From a virus, in IMG/VR virus record IMGVR_UViG_3300009104_000072, positions 1 through 32,389 of that record: 32,389 nucleotides of DNA; one strand, 5' to 3'. Made by a program: the position numbers and the translations under genes. The notes under the pieces are model-generated. The model was not told the origin of the DNA. It did not search any database and worked only from the letters and a program-made list of their open reading frames with translations. Below are positions 17,296-24,737 of the stretch, in pieces (positions within the stretch are counted from its first letter, which is position 1; every line of letters begins with the position of its first letter).

Positions 17296-18270
17296 TTAGT
17301 ATGAGCTTGGTAACCCTGTTATAACACCCTGATAGCGAGGAGCAGAACAGGTTAATGCTCCAAGCCATAGAATCTTTGCAACCCTAGCGTCTTGGTTAAG
17401 AGGCTTTTGGTAAGGTTCAAATGCAAAGTTTCTCTTTCTGTGATGCCTGAATTGCATAAAGTTCTCATTTAAAAAGAACATCATGCCATCAGGACAATGG
17501 TCGTCAGCAAATACTGGGATATCACGGAACAATAAGTTTCGGAATCCCGCATCGGCAGTAGAACCAGCAGACGCGCCAAAACGCTTTTGAGCCACAAGTG
17601 ACTCTTCATATGCGTCCAGTATTACAGGCGTGGTCACAATCATTGTTGGTCTTTGACCATCAATAGTTAATGAACTCACCGCTTTGCGAAGGTGGTCTTG
17701 AATGTAGTCCGCATCACCATCTGTAGCAAGGTCAGCATAAGTAGGCGAGTTTCCACTAGCCAATATATACCCACCATCCCACCAAGTGTATGTGGTAGAA
17801 TCAATACCGCCCAAAGAGCGATCTGCTTTGATTATGTGCTGTAAACCAACAAAATCGTTACCTGAACCATCTTGTGTGCCATACAGCGTTGTGCCGAAAG
17901 TATCTTTCATAGATTTTTCGGCGTTCTTGACTTTAGCCTCTAACAGATCGATTACTCTCTCCGCACCATCATTTAAAGCCTCTTCTCTACCTGAGATAGA
18001 AATAGTCGCATACATCTGTTTCCAGTCATAAGATGCGTCAGTAAAGACTTCTGTGGGTGCAGTATCAAGTACATCATATCCATTATAGAAACCAACAGAA
18101 CCAGCTTTAGCGTATTCTACTGGTTGTAGAACTTTGTTACCACTAGCACTAGCTTTAGATTTCCGTAATAGGCGATGTGTCAAGACGTTGCTTTCGAAAA
18201 TATTATCTACAAGCAAAGGAATATATTTATCCTTCGTTAGAGCAGATAAATTATCATAGTTTAAAGCCAT
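17296..18270 (-). CDS. Major capsid protein
   Basis: The 324-aa product starts MALNYDNLSALTKDKYIPLLVDNIF, contains NVLTHRLLRKSKASASGNKVLQP early and a TVSIxGREE-like segment (ATISISGREEALN) near residue 95. Later parts include GLQHIIKAD, PTMIVTTPVILDAYEES and RNLLFRDIPVFADDHCPDGMMFFLNE, which together read as a coat protein of the HK97-fold type found in many short-tailed phages. The last part ends SAPRYQGVITGLPSSY. A purine-rich site (AGGGGGAAAG) precedes the ATG by about 6 nt, fitting high expression. The scaffold gene lies 23 nt upstream. Identity by gene order and style is strong. Confidence 0.85.
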   Translation of the reverse strand: MALNYDNLSALTKDKYIPLLVDNIFESNVLTHRLLRKSKASASGNKVLQPVEYAKAGSVGFYNGYDVLDTAPTEVFTDASYDWKQMYATISISGREEALNDGAERVIDLLEAKVKNAEKSMKDTFGTTLYGTQDGSGNDFVGLQHIIKADRSLGGIDSTTYTWWDGGYILASGNSPTYADLATDGDADYIQDHLRKAVSSLTIDGQRPTMIVTTPVILDAYEESLVAQKRFGASAGSTADAGFRNLLFRDIPVFADDHCPDGMMFFLNENFMQFRHHRKRNFAFEPYQKPLNQDARVAKILWLGALTCSAPRYQGVITGLPSSY

Positions 18271-18293
18271 TAGACTTTCCCCCTATATATGAT

Positions 18294-19193
18294 TTATTTA
18301 AATAGCTGATAATCCTTTAAAGCAACTTCCCTAGCGTGGTCATAATCGGGTGATTTCTCCACAGTTGGACTATGGTCACCTTTCTTATTACTATCCACTT
18401 CGGGAATAGCTTTGAGGTCTTCAGCCTCCTTTAACTTTTCCATCGCCTTCAAAACTGCGGACTGGTCAGTCGCTCTAGCTTGAGCTAGAATAAAAGCATC
18501 TTCTAAATCGGAAATATTCCGATCTACGGCAATATCTAACACCTCTGATATTGCATCGCTATCATTCTCAAGCTCAGGGTGTGCCTTAACAAGAGAATTA
18601 ATTTCATTAGCAACTTGCTCTTTAAGTTGCATCTCTTGTACTTGAGCTTCTAGTTGGTCTATTCGATCATCTCGAACAGGCTCCTGCTCCTGAGGTTGTT
18701 CCACATTTTCTGAAAACTTTACAGTGGACTCCTTAAAAAACTCATGGTCTTCGCCCAGTAAGTCTTTCATGGTTTCTACGACTTCTTCGTCCTTCATCAC
18801 ACCATTGATTCGGTCAAATTCAGCTTTAAGCACTTTTTCTTGATTAGCAATGTCTTGAGCTTTTTGAGTGTTGCTCTTTTGCCAATCCGCCTTATTTTGG
18901 GAGTCCTTAATGAACTCCTGTAGCTGTTCAGTCGTATAAGCTTGCCCGTCGATTTCGATTTCACTGAAATCAGTTACTTCAGGCTTACTATCCTCTGTAG
19001 GTACGGGTTCTAAAGAATTTTCGGGTTGCTCAGTTTCCTGAGTCTCTACTGGTTCATCAGTCGTTGCCTCACTGTTTGGCATACTTGCGGTTTCTGTAGC
19101 CTGTTGCTCCCCCTCATCGGGTGTAAACAGGGAGTCAGCTACTTCTGTGTCTACTTCGACTCCGTAAGTGCCACCACTTATGTTCTCACTCAT
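18294..19193 (-). CDS. Capsid scaffolding protein
   Basis: This 299-aa protein is very acidic over its first 100 residues (runs such as ETQETEQPENS), then predicted coiled-coil (TTEQLQEFIKDSQNKADWQK and DRIDQLEAQVQEMQLKEQV) and ends in a short basic-acidic tail (HAREVALKDYQLFK). This is the usual composition of phage scaffolds, which guide procapsid assembly and then leave. The position directly before the coat gene and after the portal supports it. No protease motif is visible, so release is probably not by self-cleavage. Confidence 0.8.
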   Translation of the reverse strand: MSENISGGTYGVEVDTEVADSLFTPDEGEQQATETASMPNSEATTDEPVETQETEQPENSLEPVPTEDSKPEVTDFSEIEIDGQAYTTEQLQEFIKDSQNKADWQKSNTQKAQDIANQEKVLKAEFDRINGVMKDEEVVETMKDLLGEDHEFFKESTVKFSENVEQPQEQEPVRDDRIDQLEAQVQEMQLKEQVANEINSLVKAHPELENDSDAISEVLDIAVDRNISDLEDAFILAQARATDQSAVLKAMEKLKEAEDLKAIPEVDSNKKGDHSPTVEKSPDYDHAREVALKDYQLFK

Positions 19194-19260
19194 TTTGTAT
19201 CCTTAATACGTTTTATGTGAAAACTGTACTGTATAAATCTCTTTCTATCTAGACCTTTAA

Positions 19261-19282
19261 AATAGTAAAAGCGTCTACTATT
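19261..19282 (-). terminator. Small hairpin at the end of the portal gene
   Basis: On the minus strand, AATAGTA pairs with TACTATT (7 bp, mostly A-T) around an 8-nt loop, followed by TTAAAG. The stop codon of the portal gene overlaps its 5' arm. The 87-nt gap (19194-19280) to the scaffold gene holds no gene. The hairpin could reduce read-through or stabilise the portal mRNA; it is weak and may be incidental. Confidence 0.3.
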
Positions 19283-21038
19283 ACACCTGATCCATTAATT
19301 CAGGGTTATTAATTAAATTTTCATATATCTCATCTTCACTGCCACCAAGCTCTTCAGGTCTCATAGGTTGCTCTGCCTGAGCTTTTTCTTCCCTAATTTT
19401 AGTCAGCAACCTTTCTTTGCTAGGCATTTCCATATTTTCCACGATGTATTCAGGATCGGTGACAATACCAAGCTGGGCAAGTTGTAAAATTTTGTTTTCA
19501 ACAAACATTCTATTTTCAGGTAGCATTGAGCCCGCCTTAGCTCTCACCATCAAATCTATATCTTTAAACATAATACCAATCATGTCGCGGGGTTCTGTCA
19601 CCCCATCATTACCAACATAGTTAACACGTATAACTTGGTTACCTAAGTGTTTAAACATTGCAACCCACATTGCACCCAGCACAGATATAGCCTGATCTAA
19701 TGACCGAGATTTAAAGTCAATTTTGGTCGTGCTGGCTTGTCTGTATATCTGAGCCTGTACTCCACTCGTCACATTGCTTGCCTCTTTACCTTGCGTCGCT
19801 TTATTGACTCCACTTACCGTCTCAAACACGTCTCCCAATAGCTGATAGAAGTTGAATATATATGATGGCATACTGGGCGGGGATTGCATCTGTACATTCC
19901 CAGCACCTTTTTTTCTAATAATTTGTCCCGGCTTATTTGTAATTTGGTTTTCTACCCCTGTGGACTCATCGATGATGAACATCGGGTTACTAGTCAGGGC
20001 GATATTATCTGAAACTTGCGATGCTATTCTATCCATCGCGAGGTTTAAGGACTTTAATCTTTTCGGCTCAGGCTTTCCCCAAAACGAGTGAGGAGAACCA
20101 GTATTTTTAATAGTGATAAACGGAAAAGGGTGCGGACAGTGATTTTCCTTGTTGAAGAAGGGGTATTTTGTTTTTCCGTCATATAATAATACTCCATTAC
20201 TGATAATAACCTGACGCATCCCGTTAGGATACTTCATTGTTTTCTCTTGCTTACCGTCTTCTGTATAAGTGTATTCTTTTGAAGGATCACGCATATAGCA
20301 TTCAATCACTAGGGCACGGGGCTCTAAGTCTTCCATTGCTTTACCATAGCCTTCATAATAATTGGTTTCTGTTCCTTTGGTATCGGTCACCTGAATCTTA
20401 TCATCACCAAAATTAGATGTACCAATTTTCGTTGCAGAATATTTATCCAAGTTAGACATCGGCTTAACATACTGACCGTTTTCAAATCGCTCTTTAATCT
20501 CATAGATTGGCATAGCAGATGCGAGGCACACCCATTCAGCATTTTCTAACTTTGTGGCGGATGGGTTAACATAAAAATTAAATGGGTCAATTACATCACA
20601 GTCGGGCATATCATCGACATTATTCCAATGTGTTTTTAAAATACCCGTTCCATATACTAAATAGTCTAATAAAAATTCAGGAATAACATTCTGCATATCC
20701 CTTATCTGCCACAGTTCATCCATGAATGCCTGTATAGTATCTGCAACATTTGCCCCCTGATCGTCACCAGTCACAGACATAATATCAATTTTTGGCGGTC
20801 TTGAGGAAAGAATGGGGATCATTGTGTCTATAGCTGAGGCAATCAAGTCCACTGTGATTTGATTCTGAAACCGAGGCATATTCATGCCTTCCCAGTGATT
20901 TCCCTGATATAGCCCCTCTGCCTCTCTCCATAACTTCGTTATTTCAGATCGGGCAGTTTTAGCCATCTGAAACATATTTTCAGTTCGCTTTACTAATTCG
21001 TTTTGTTGTGGGGTTGGTTTATAATTTTCGTTCAACAT
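19281..21038 (-). CDS. Portal protein (P22-like type)
   Basis: The 585-aa length and content fit portal proteins of the P22 group. The first 60 residues contain NELVKRTENMFQMAKTARSE and LWREAEGLYQGNHW, then FQNQITVDLIASAIDTMIPIL and PPKIDIMSVTGDDQ, the usual wing start. Further on are LDYLVYGTGILKTHWN and DVIDPFNFYVNPSATKLENAE, a signature of this portal type, and ASQVSDNIALTSNPMFIIDE. The C-terminal part is helical and acidic (MRPEELGGSEDEIYENLIN). It follows terminase and precedes scaffold as expected. It forms the dodecameric DNA channel at one vertex. Confidence 0.87.
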   Translation of the reverse strand: MLNENYKPTPQQNELVKRTENMFQMAKTARSEITKLWREAEGLYQGNHWEGMNMPRFQNQITVDLIASAIDTMIPILSSRPPKIDIMSVTGDDQGANVADTIQAFMDELWQIRDMQNVIPEFLLDYLVYGTGILKTHWNNVDDMPDCDVIDPFNFYVNPSATKLENAEWVCLASAMPIYEIKERFENGQYVKPMSNLDKYSATKIGTSNFGDDKIQVTDTKGTETNYYEGYGKAMEDLEPRALVIECYMRDPSKEYTYTEDGKQEKTMKYPNGMRQVIISNGVLLYDGKTKYPFFNKENHCPHPFPFITIKNTGSPHSFWGKPEPKRLKSLNLAMDRIASQVSDNIALTSNPMFIIDESTGVENQITNKPGQIIRKKGAGNVQMQSPPSMPSYIFNFYQLLGDVFETVSGVNKATQGKEASNVTSGVQAQIYRQASTTKIDFKSRSLDQAISVLGAMWVAMFKHLGNQVIRVNYVGNDGVTEPRDMIGIMFKDIDLMVRAKAGSMLPENRMFVENKILQLAQLGIVTDPEYIVENMEMPSKERLLTKIREEKAQAEQPMRPEELGGSEDEIYENLINNPELMDQV

Positions 21039-21214
21039 TGTCTACCTATTGGATGAATGGCTGGATTGGATTCAATATCAATATATCTTGTGGCAATATT
21101 GGCTATCGCCTGATCATATTCACATTGTTCGTATGCACCTAGATCAATATCCGATGCATCGTTGGCTGGTAATTGAATTTCTATAATACTGCCGAAATCG
21201 TCAAATAATATCAC
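21032..21214 (-). CDS. Small acidic protein between terminase and portal
   Basis: This 60-aa product (MILFDDFGSIIEIQLPANDA start, ending NPAIHPIGRQC) is acidic in its first two thirds, with a probable helix YDQAIANIATRYIDIE. It starts 5 nt after terL and its end overlaps the portal start by 7 nt, the packing of a genuine gene. No domain is recognised. Small acidic genes in this place are common in phages and may act in packaging or portal assembly; that is inference. Confidence 0.6.
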   Translation of the reverse strand: MILFDDFGSIIEIQLPANDASDIDLGAYEQCEYDQAIANIATRYIDIESNPAIHPIGRQC

Positions 21215-21219
21215 CGTGA

Positions 21220-22599
21220 CTAATTCCTGATTCCGTCTAGATTTGATTCCATCGCTAATAATTTTTCTAGCTCCATTTGTAAATATGGTTTAACTGATTC
21301 TTTACTTGGACTGCCTAAGTACATAAGACCGTATCTAAGCGCATCAGGTGCGTGGTCTTCCTGAGTCGTATCAAGGTCTTCAGGGCGCTTTTCACTATGC
21401 ACAAGCATCGGCAAAGTCCTAATGAGATTTTTGCAGTTTGAGAAAAATTTAATGCGAGGCTCAGGTTTATCCGAATCATTCCATTCTAAATACTCACGTA
21501 CTACGTTCCACCCGTTGATTCTGTCGTTATTTGCACGATTTACTGACACCCCATCAAACAACATAATATCAGCAATAGACATATGTGTAGGCATCGCGTT
21601 AGACCAGTTTTGAGTGTTTTGTGGGTTGCGTATCCACATGGATGGATCACCAAGCGTGTTCTCATATTTTTCATCCCCACTCCACTCTTTTATTTTTTGG
21701 GTATGGTAGCTGAGGGGCTTTTGTTTTTCATAATGTTCCCGATAAACGTATGCGTTACCATCATAATCCACTGCAATCCATAAACAACAGAAATAATTAG
21801 CAAAACCATAGTCAATAGCGCGGTAACGATGCCAGTCATCAGGAATTGGAAAAGGTTCACAAACGTGTTTTTCATGGCGCCACCTTTGGAAGTATTGTCC
21901 ACTAAATACATCCCAACTACCATTTAGCCAAGCCTCACGCAACTCATCAGGTAAACCTTTTAATGTGTTTACATATTCAGGGTCGTTTTTCATCAGGGTT
22001 GGGTTGTCATATACAGTAGATGGTATAAATACTCGTGTACGGTTAGTGATTGGGTCTACATATTCCTCTTCACGCGCTACATCAACAAATCTTTGTTTAA
22101 CCCACATATGACCAGCACCACCCGGATTTGTCGTACAAAAAACCTGAGGCTCTAAGCCTTTTACAGTAGAACGGCAAGTAGATATAAGTCGTAAATAGTT
22201 TTCTTCGTTTGGTATAATAGTAAGCTCTTCAATCAATATCTTATGATATTCGTGACCAAGATACTTATATGTAGCATCACTGTCAGCTAAGTGACCCGTT
22301 CTAATCTTAGCTCCGCTTGGAAAACTAAATTCTGCTGGGTTTCCAGTTACTTTAACCCCCAAGCTCCTATAAAACATTCTTGCTCGGTCAATCCAGTCAC
22401 GCAAGTCATCATAATTTCTACGAATGACGAGACCTCTATACTTTTCATTTTGCAAATACTTGGGTTCTATCATCCAAGCTAAACCAGCCTCGGTCTTACC
22501 CCCTCCTCTCGCACCTCCGTAGCAACATTCAAATGCAGTTTGTTGAAGGGCTTTAGTCTGCTGTCCCTCGTGAGGTCGCCATATTATTTTTTCAGGCAT
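21220..22599 (-). CDS. terL: Terminase large subunit
   Basis: At 459 aa it has the full motor and nuclease set. Walker A is GGARGGGKT at residues 28-36. Walker B with the catalytic acid is ILIEEL at 121-126. Motif III is CTTNPGG at 155-161. The RNase H-like nuclease begins with AIDYGF (Asp about 263) and ends with DHAPDALRYG (Asp 415 and 419). It packages DNA into the procapsid through the portal using ATP, and cuts concatemers. It lies 2 nt after the small subunit and just before the portal genes. No intein or frameshift is seen. Confidence 0.95.
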   Translation of the reverse strand: MPEKIIWRPHEGQQTKALQQTAFECCYGGARGGGKTEAGLAWMIEPKYLQNEKYRGLVIRRNYDDLRDWIDRARMFYRSLGVKVTGNPAEFSFPSGAKIRTGHLADSDATYKYLGHEYHKILIEELTIIPNEENYLRLISTCRSTVKGLEPQVFCTTNPGGAGHMWVKQRFVDVAREEEYVDPITNRTRVFIPSTVYDNPTLMKNDPEYVNTLKGLPDELREAWLNGSWDVFSGQYFQRWRHEKHVCEPFPIPDDWHRYRAIDYGFANYFCCLWIAVDYDGNAYVYREHYEKQKPLSYHTQKIKEWSGDEKYENTLGDPSMWIRNPQNTQNWSNAMPTHMSIADIMLFDGVSVNRANNDRINGWNVVREYLEWNDSDKPEPRIKFFSNCKNLIRTLPMLVHSEKRPEDLDTTQEDHAPDALRYGLMYLGSPSKESVKPYLQMELEKLLAMESNLDGIRN

Positions 22600-22601
22600 A
22601 T

Positions 22602-22922
22602 TTAGGCTTCAGCGGATATATCTTTTATTACCTCCTCCGCTACACTATCAACTTCGGATGGCATATGGGGGCGGGGGGGCTTGTTGATTTTTTTCTCAGG
22701 GAGAACAATAACACCTTGAGATATTTCACCTTTAACATCCATCTCAACACTTTTAAGATGGGGGGCAATGCGGTCAATCAGCACGTTAATAGCTCTCCAT
22801 TGATTATCATCTCCATCCAACATAGCGGTGTCAAATATTTTTTGCAGTAAAGACGGGGTTTGGGGGTGGTTGCGAATCCATTCTCCCCAAGACTTTGCTA
22901 GATTTTTCTTTTTGTTTTTCAT
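22602..22922 (-). CDS. terS: Terminase small subunit candidate
   Basis: This 106-aa protein directly precedes terL by 2 nt. It begins basic (MKNKKKNLAKSWGEWIRNHP) followed by helices SLLQKIFDTAMLDGDDNQWRA and INVLIDRIAPHLKSVE, then a short beta segment (GVIVLPEKKINKPPRP) and an acidic tail. This N-terminal DNA-binding, central oligomerisation and C-terminal TerL-docking layout matches small terminases. Its Shine-Dalgarno (ACAGGAAA) lies about 9 nt ahead of the ATG, inside the region of the amber-interrupted frame. The family is assigned from position and architecture, as TerS proteins vary widely. Confidence 0.75.
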   Translation of the reverse strand: MKNKKKNLAKSWGEWIRNHPQTPSLLQKIFDTAMLDGDDNQWRAINVLIDRIAPHLKSVEMDVKGEISQGVIVLPEKKINKPPRPHMPSEVDSVAEEVIKDISAEA

Positions 22923-22946
22923 TTACAATATTTCCTGTGTGAATAA

Positions 22947-23189
22947 CTAACTAAGACTGGCACGGTGCAGAAGTACCCATCGACGGATACGGGGGTCAAT
23001 ATCACAATAACGCTCATAACGACCATTCCACACTGAACAATTCCACTGACAATCCCACTGATCACGACATCCTTCTCGACGACAAACTGAGGGTCTAGAA
23101 CCCTACCCAATTAATTTAAGCATTATATATGGTGTCATTGCCTGATCCTGAATTTCAAAATCGATAAAACGTGCCTGAATCGGGTGCAT
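22947..23189 (-). pseudogene. Cysteine-rich small frame interrupted by one amber codon
   Basis: From the ATG at 23189 the frame reads MHPIQARFIDFEIQDQAMTP then YIMLKLIG, then TAG at 23105-23103, and continues without another stop to 22947. The second part begins GSRPSVCRREGCRDQWDC and ends IDPRIRRWVLLHRASLS. It has five Cys in a C-x4-C-x5-C-x3-C-x12-C pattern, several Trp and many Arg, like a small zinc-binding protein. Both halves look protein-like and lie in the same frame, whereas the alternative 63-aa frame covering the region does not. After the TAG there is no early start codon except a GTG inside the Cys-rich part. It may be a recent amber mutation (CAG or TGG to TAG), a read-through gene, or a sequencing variant. 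It lies directly upstream of terS. Confidence 0.5.
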
Positions 23190-23271
23190 AATAAACCCAT
23201 TAATACCTCATTCCTAACACATTCATACAAACTATTTCTCGTCGATAAACACAATTATTATCATTATTTAC

Positions 23272-23301
23272 TTGACACGAGTGTGACAGATGTGATACCT
23301 T
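23272..23301 (+). promoter_or_regulatory. Sigma-70-like promoter for the plus-strand operon
   Basis: A perfect TTGACA (23272-23277) is followed by an 18-nt spacer and TACCTT (23296-23301), a fair -10 box. A second TTGACA sits at 23326-23331 with a poor -10. The spacer carries repeated GTGTGACA / TGTGATA wording that may be a regulator site. The first plus-strand gene begins 230 nt further on, so the mRNA leader is long. No start site is measured; this is motif reading only. Confidence 0.45.
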
Positions 23302-23441
23302 TGTGGTGACGTTTATATGAGTTTATTGACAATTTGATGATTCGCTGGTGAACACACGACACACTGCCTGAGAGCTGTCGAGCGAATAAGAGGAGCTAAG
23401 TCTCTAGAATGCACTCCTCGAACCTATGTTTAATTCTCCTT
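23302..23441 (+). other. Long untranslated leader and divergent intergenic region
   Basis: About 250 bases between the amber-interrupted frame (23189) and the first tRNA-like element hold no gene. The leader can form GAGGAG (23390-23395) with CTCCTC (23414-23419), and competing pairings with TCGAG/CTCGA and the later CTCCTT, so alternative folds are possible. No confident minus-strand promoter for the packaging operon was found in 23190-23271, though the region is AT-rich and is the obvious place for it. Confidence 0.35.
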
Positions 23442-23486
23442 GAGCTGGAACGTGAAGGCGTTATTCAGTTCGTTACTGACCAGCTC
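23442..23486 (+). ncRNA. tRNA-like element A, no anticodon arm
   Basis: GAGCTGG (23442-23448) pairs with CCAGCTC (23480-23486) as a 7-bp acceptor-like stem. Inside, AACG/CGTT closes a D-arm-like hairpin with loop TGAAGG. TCAG/CTGA closes a T-arm-like hairpin with the 7-nt loop TTCGTTA (23469-23475), stacked directly on the acceptor. There is no room for an anticodon arm. It is the first of five elements with the same plan, and the only one with no coding gene in front. It is followed by a hairpin, an ACACAACAGGAG leader and the ATG at 23528. Confidence 0.65.
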
Positions 23487-23489
23487 ACA

Positions 23490-23505
23490 ACGACAACATT
23501 GTCGT
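23490..23505 (+). promoter_or_regulatory. Leader hairpin after element A
   Basis: ACGACA and TGTCGT form a 6-bp stem with an ACAT loop, 3 nt after the acceptor-like stem. The following bases to the Shine-Dalgarno (CAACACACAACAGGAG) are unpaired and C/A-rich. The layout repeats at each later element. Confidence 0.6.
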
Positions 23506-23527
23506 CAACACACAACAGGAGATAAAA

Positions 23528-23854
23528 ATGCTTTTAAAACAACAACCCGAAAAAATAGGGAATGAAAATGCTGAATATATTGAAGTATTCCTATCCAATG
23601 GAGATCGTCTTTGGATTTATGATGATAACGATGGATATGGCTGGGTTAAGCTTATAAGACACGACGATGTAGAAAAGTCGCTCGTGACTTCCTATACAAA
23701 AAGAGACAGAGTCGTTAGTAGAGAAAAGCGATTCAATAACACGATGGTCAAAGGTCGGACGATTGAATTGCGTTCTGAACGGAATGACGTGGAAGATAAC
23801 GACAAACGTACATTAGTAGAGGTGACACAGTTTTATCCACGAAAAAGAAGATAA
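23528..23854 (+). CDS. Unknown charged protein, first gene of the plus-strand operon
   Basis: This 108-aa protein is not recognised. It has an acidic beta-like first half (NAEYIEVFLSNGDRLWIYDD then DGYGWVKLI) and a basic second half (RVVSREKRFNN, ending FYPRKRR), without Cys clusters or membrane helices. The AGGAG Shine-Dalgarno is 7 nt from the ATG in the same ACAGGAG context used by most genes of this operon. Being first behind the promoter, it is likely made early after infection. Small unknown proteins in such positions often alter host functions or counter host defence, but nothing here shows that directly. Confidence 0.7.
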   Translation: MLLKQQPEKIGNENAEYIEVFLSNGDRLWIYDDNDGYGWVKLIRHDDVEKSLVTSYTKRDRVVSREKRFNNTMVKGRTIELRSERNDVEDNDKRTLVEVTQFYPRKRR

Positions 23855-23866
23855 CCAATAGTCGAA

Positions 23867-23888
23867 ATTCCCTGAGCAATCAGGGAAT
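23867..23888 (+). promoter_or_regulatory. 9-bp hairpin with GCAA tetraloop
   Basis: ATTCCCTGA (23867-23875) pairs perfectly with TCAGGGAAT (23880-23888) around a GCAA (GNRA) loop, 12 nt after the first gene stops. No U-tract follows, so it is not an ordinary terminator; it may protect an mRNA 3' end or bind a protein. Confidence 0.65.
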
Positions 23889-23889
23889 C

Positions 23890-23927
23890 ATCAGGAGTTA
23901 GCCTACCTGATCTGAAGAGACAGGCTA
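23890..23927 (+). promoter_or_regulatory. Possible H-type pseudoknot in the leader of the SprT-like gene
   Basis: ATCAGG (23890-23895) can pair with CCTGAT (23906-23911). TAGCCT in the resulting loop (23899-23904) can pair with AGGCTA (23922-23927). The two 6-bp stems are compatible as an H-type pseudoknot with loops of 3, 1 and 10 nt, or are alternatives in a switch. The ACAGGAG ribosome site and ATG follow after a C/A-rich spacer. This gap replaces the tRNA-like element found before other units. Confidence 0.45.
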
Positions 23928-23952
23928 CACAAAACAAACAACAGGAGATGTT

Positions 23953-24594
23953 ATGAAAATCGAAACGAGAGAACAGTGGTTAAACGAGATTGCTAAGTTC
24001 GTTAATCGTAGACTGTTTAAACGCCGTAAGATTCGTGGCTTTCAGGTCAAACCACTTGACCTAAAAACAGTTCAGTTCAACATGGCGTACAGCCCCAACC
24101 AGCGCATCAAAGCTCATGCACATAAAGGTGGTGTTGACGTTAAGCTCGGTCATATTGGATTGTGCCACTATGACTATAAGGTTGGCAATGAGCAGTTTGG
24201 TACAGAGATATTTATCACGCCAAACCTGACTGACCCAATCAAAATTGTAGGCGTATTAATCCATGAGATGATTCACGCTATCACTAAAGGACACGGTCAT
24301 AAAGGAGCATTTAGAGATATTGCTCTAGATGTAGGTCTAGAAGGTCGGATGACAGCCACCACGGTTGGACAGGAGCTTGCTGATGAGATTAAAAGCTGGA
24401 TTGCAAAAGTGGGCAAGTTACCTCATAATAAATGGATACCACGTAACGGTCGCAAGCAGTCTACACGTATGGTCAAGGCAGTATGTGATTGGGATCATTC
24501 TCCATATATCGCAAGACTGTCAAGGAAAGCGATAAGGGATCATGGCGCACCTATATGTCCAACGTGCTATGAACAAATGGATTTAGATTACTAA
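23953..24594 (+). CDS. SprT-like zinc metalloprotease-family protein
   Basis: This 213-aa protein carries HEMIH at residues 104-108 (the HExxH zincin motif) followed by TKGHGHKGAF, which supplies the third zinc ligand in the G-H-G-x-x-(F/W) form used by SprT/Spartan proteins. The C-terminal part has a zinc-ribbon-like arrangement, VCDWD near 175 and CPTC near 203, also normal for the family. Family members cleave proteins bound to DNA or act on DNA-protein crosslinks (known for Spartan). In a phage it might process a DNA-bound host or phage protein (inference). The start at 23953 is preferred over the ATG at 23948 for spacing to AGGAG. It overlaps the tiny gene behind it by one base. Confidence 0.75.
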   Translation: MKIETREQWLNEIAKFVNRRLFKRRKIRGFQVKPLDLKTVQFNMAYSPNQRIKAHAHKGGVDVKLGHIGLCHYDYKVGNEQFGTEIFITPNLTDPIKIVGVLIHEMIHAITKGHGHKGAFRDIALDVGLEGRMTATTVGQELADEIKSWIAKVGKLPHNKWIPRNGRKQSTRMVKAVCDWDHSPYIARLSRKAIRDHGAPICPTCYEQMDLDY

Positions 24595-24689
24595 TGGACG
24601 ACCAATTACTAGACAGGATCGGATACTACTTGTGCCTGATCACTGCGCTGTACTTGATCGGTCATATGATCGCTTGGGCAGTTAGATAA
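24594..24689 (+). CDS. 31-aa single-helix membrane peptide
   Basis: The ATG shares its A with the SprT-gene TAA (TAATG), so it is translated by coupling. The sequence is MDDQLLDRIGYYLCLITALY followed by LIGHMIAWAVR: a short polar start, one hydrophobic helix of about 20 residues and a C-terminal Arg. It is too short for ordinary ORF calling. The stop codon (24687-24689) overlaps the first base of tRNA-like element B. Function unknown; candidates are a membrane anchor or modulator for the upstream protease, or an envelope-active peptide. It is too short to call a holin. Confidence 0.6.
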   Translation: MDDQLLDRIGYYLCLITALYLIGHMIAWAVR

Positions 24690-24735
24690 ACTCAGAGCTG
24701 GTGCTCTAGGGTAGGTTCGATTCCTACCCTGAGTT
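24689..24735 (+). ncRNA. tRNA-like element B, no anticodon arm
   Basis: AACTCA (24689-24694) pairs with TGAGTT (24730-24735). GAGC/GCTC (24695-24706) closes a D-arm-like hairpin around TGGT. GGGTAGG/CCTACCC closes a T arm with the canonical loop TTCGATT (24716-24722). The acceptor-like plus T stems add up to 13 continuous pairs, against 12 in an ordinary tRNA and 13 in bacterial tRNA-Sec. No anticodon arm or variable loop is present. It is the most tRNA-like copy. The stop codon of the upstream gene overlaps its first base. Confidence 0.75.
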
Positions 24736-24737
24736 CT

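Noticed and set aside
21690-21923. 77-aa minus-strand frame with hydrophobic helices inside terL
   Set aside because: It is an alternative frame within the conserved nuclease region of the terminase with no ribosome site; its hydrophobicity comes from the overlapping coding sequence.
22919-23110. 63-aa minus-strand frame beginning MGRVLDPQF
   Set aside because: The hydrophobic, Val-rich product has no protein-like pattern, whereas the overlapping frame 22947-23189 reads as a Cys-rich protein apart from one amber codon.
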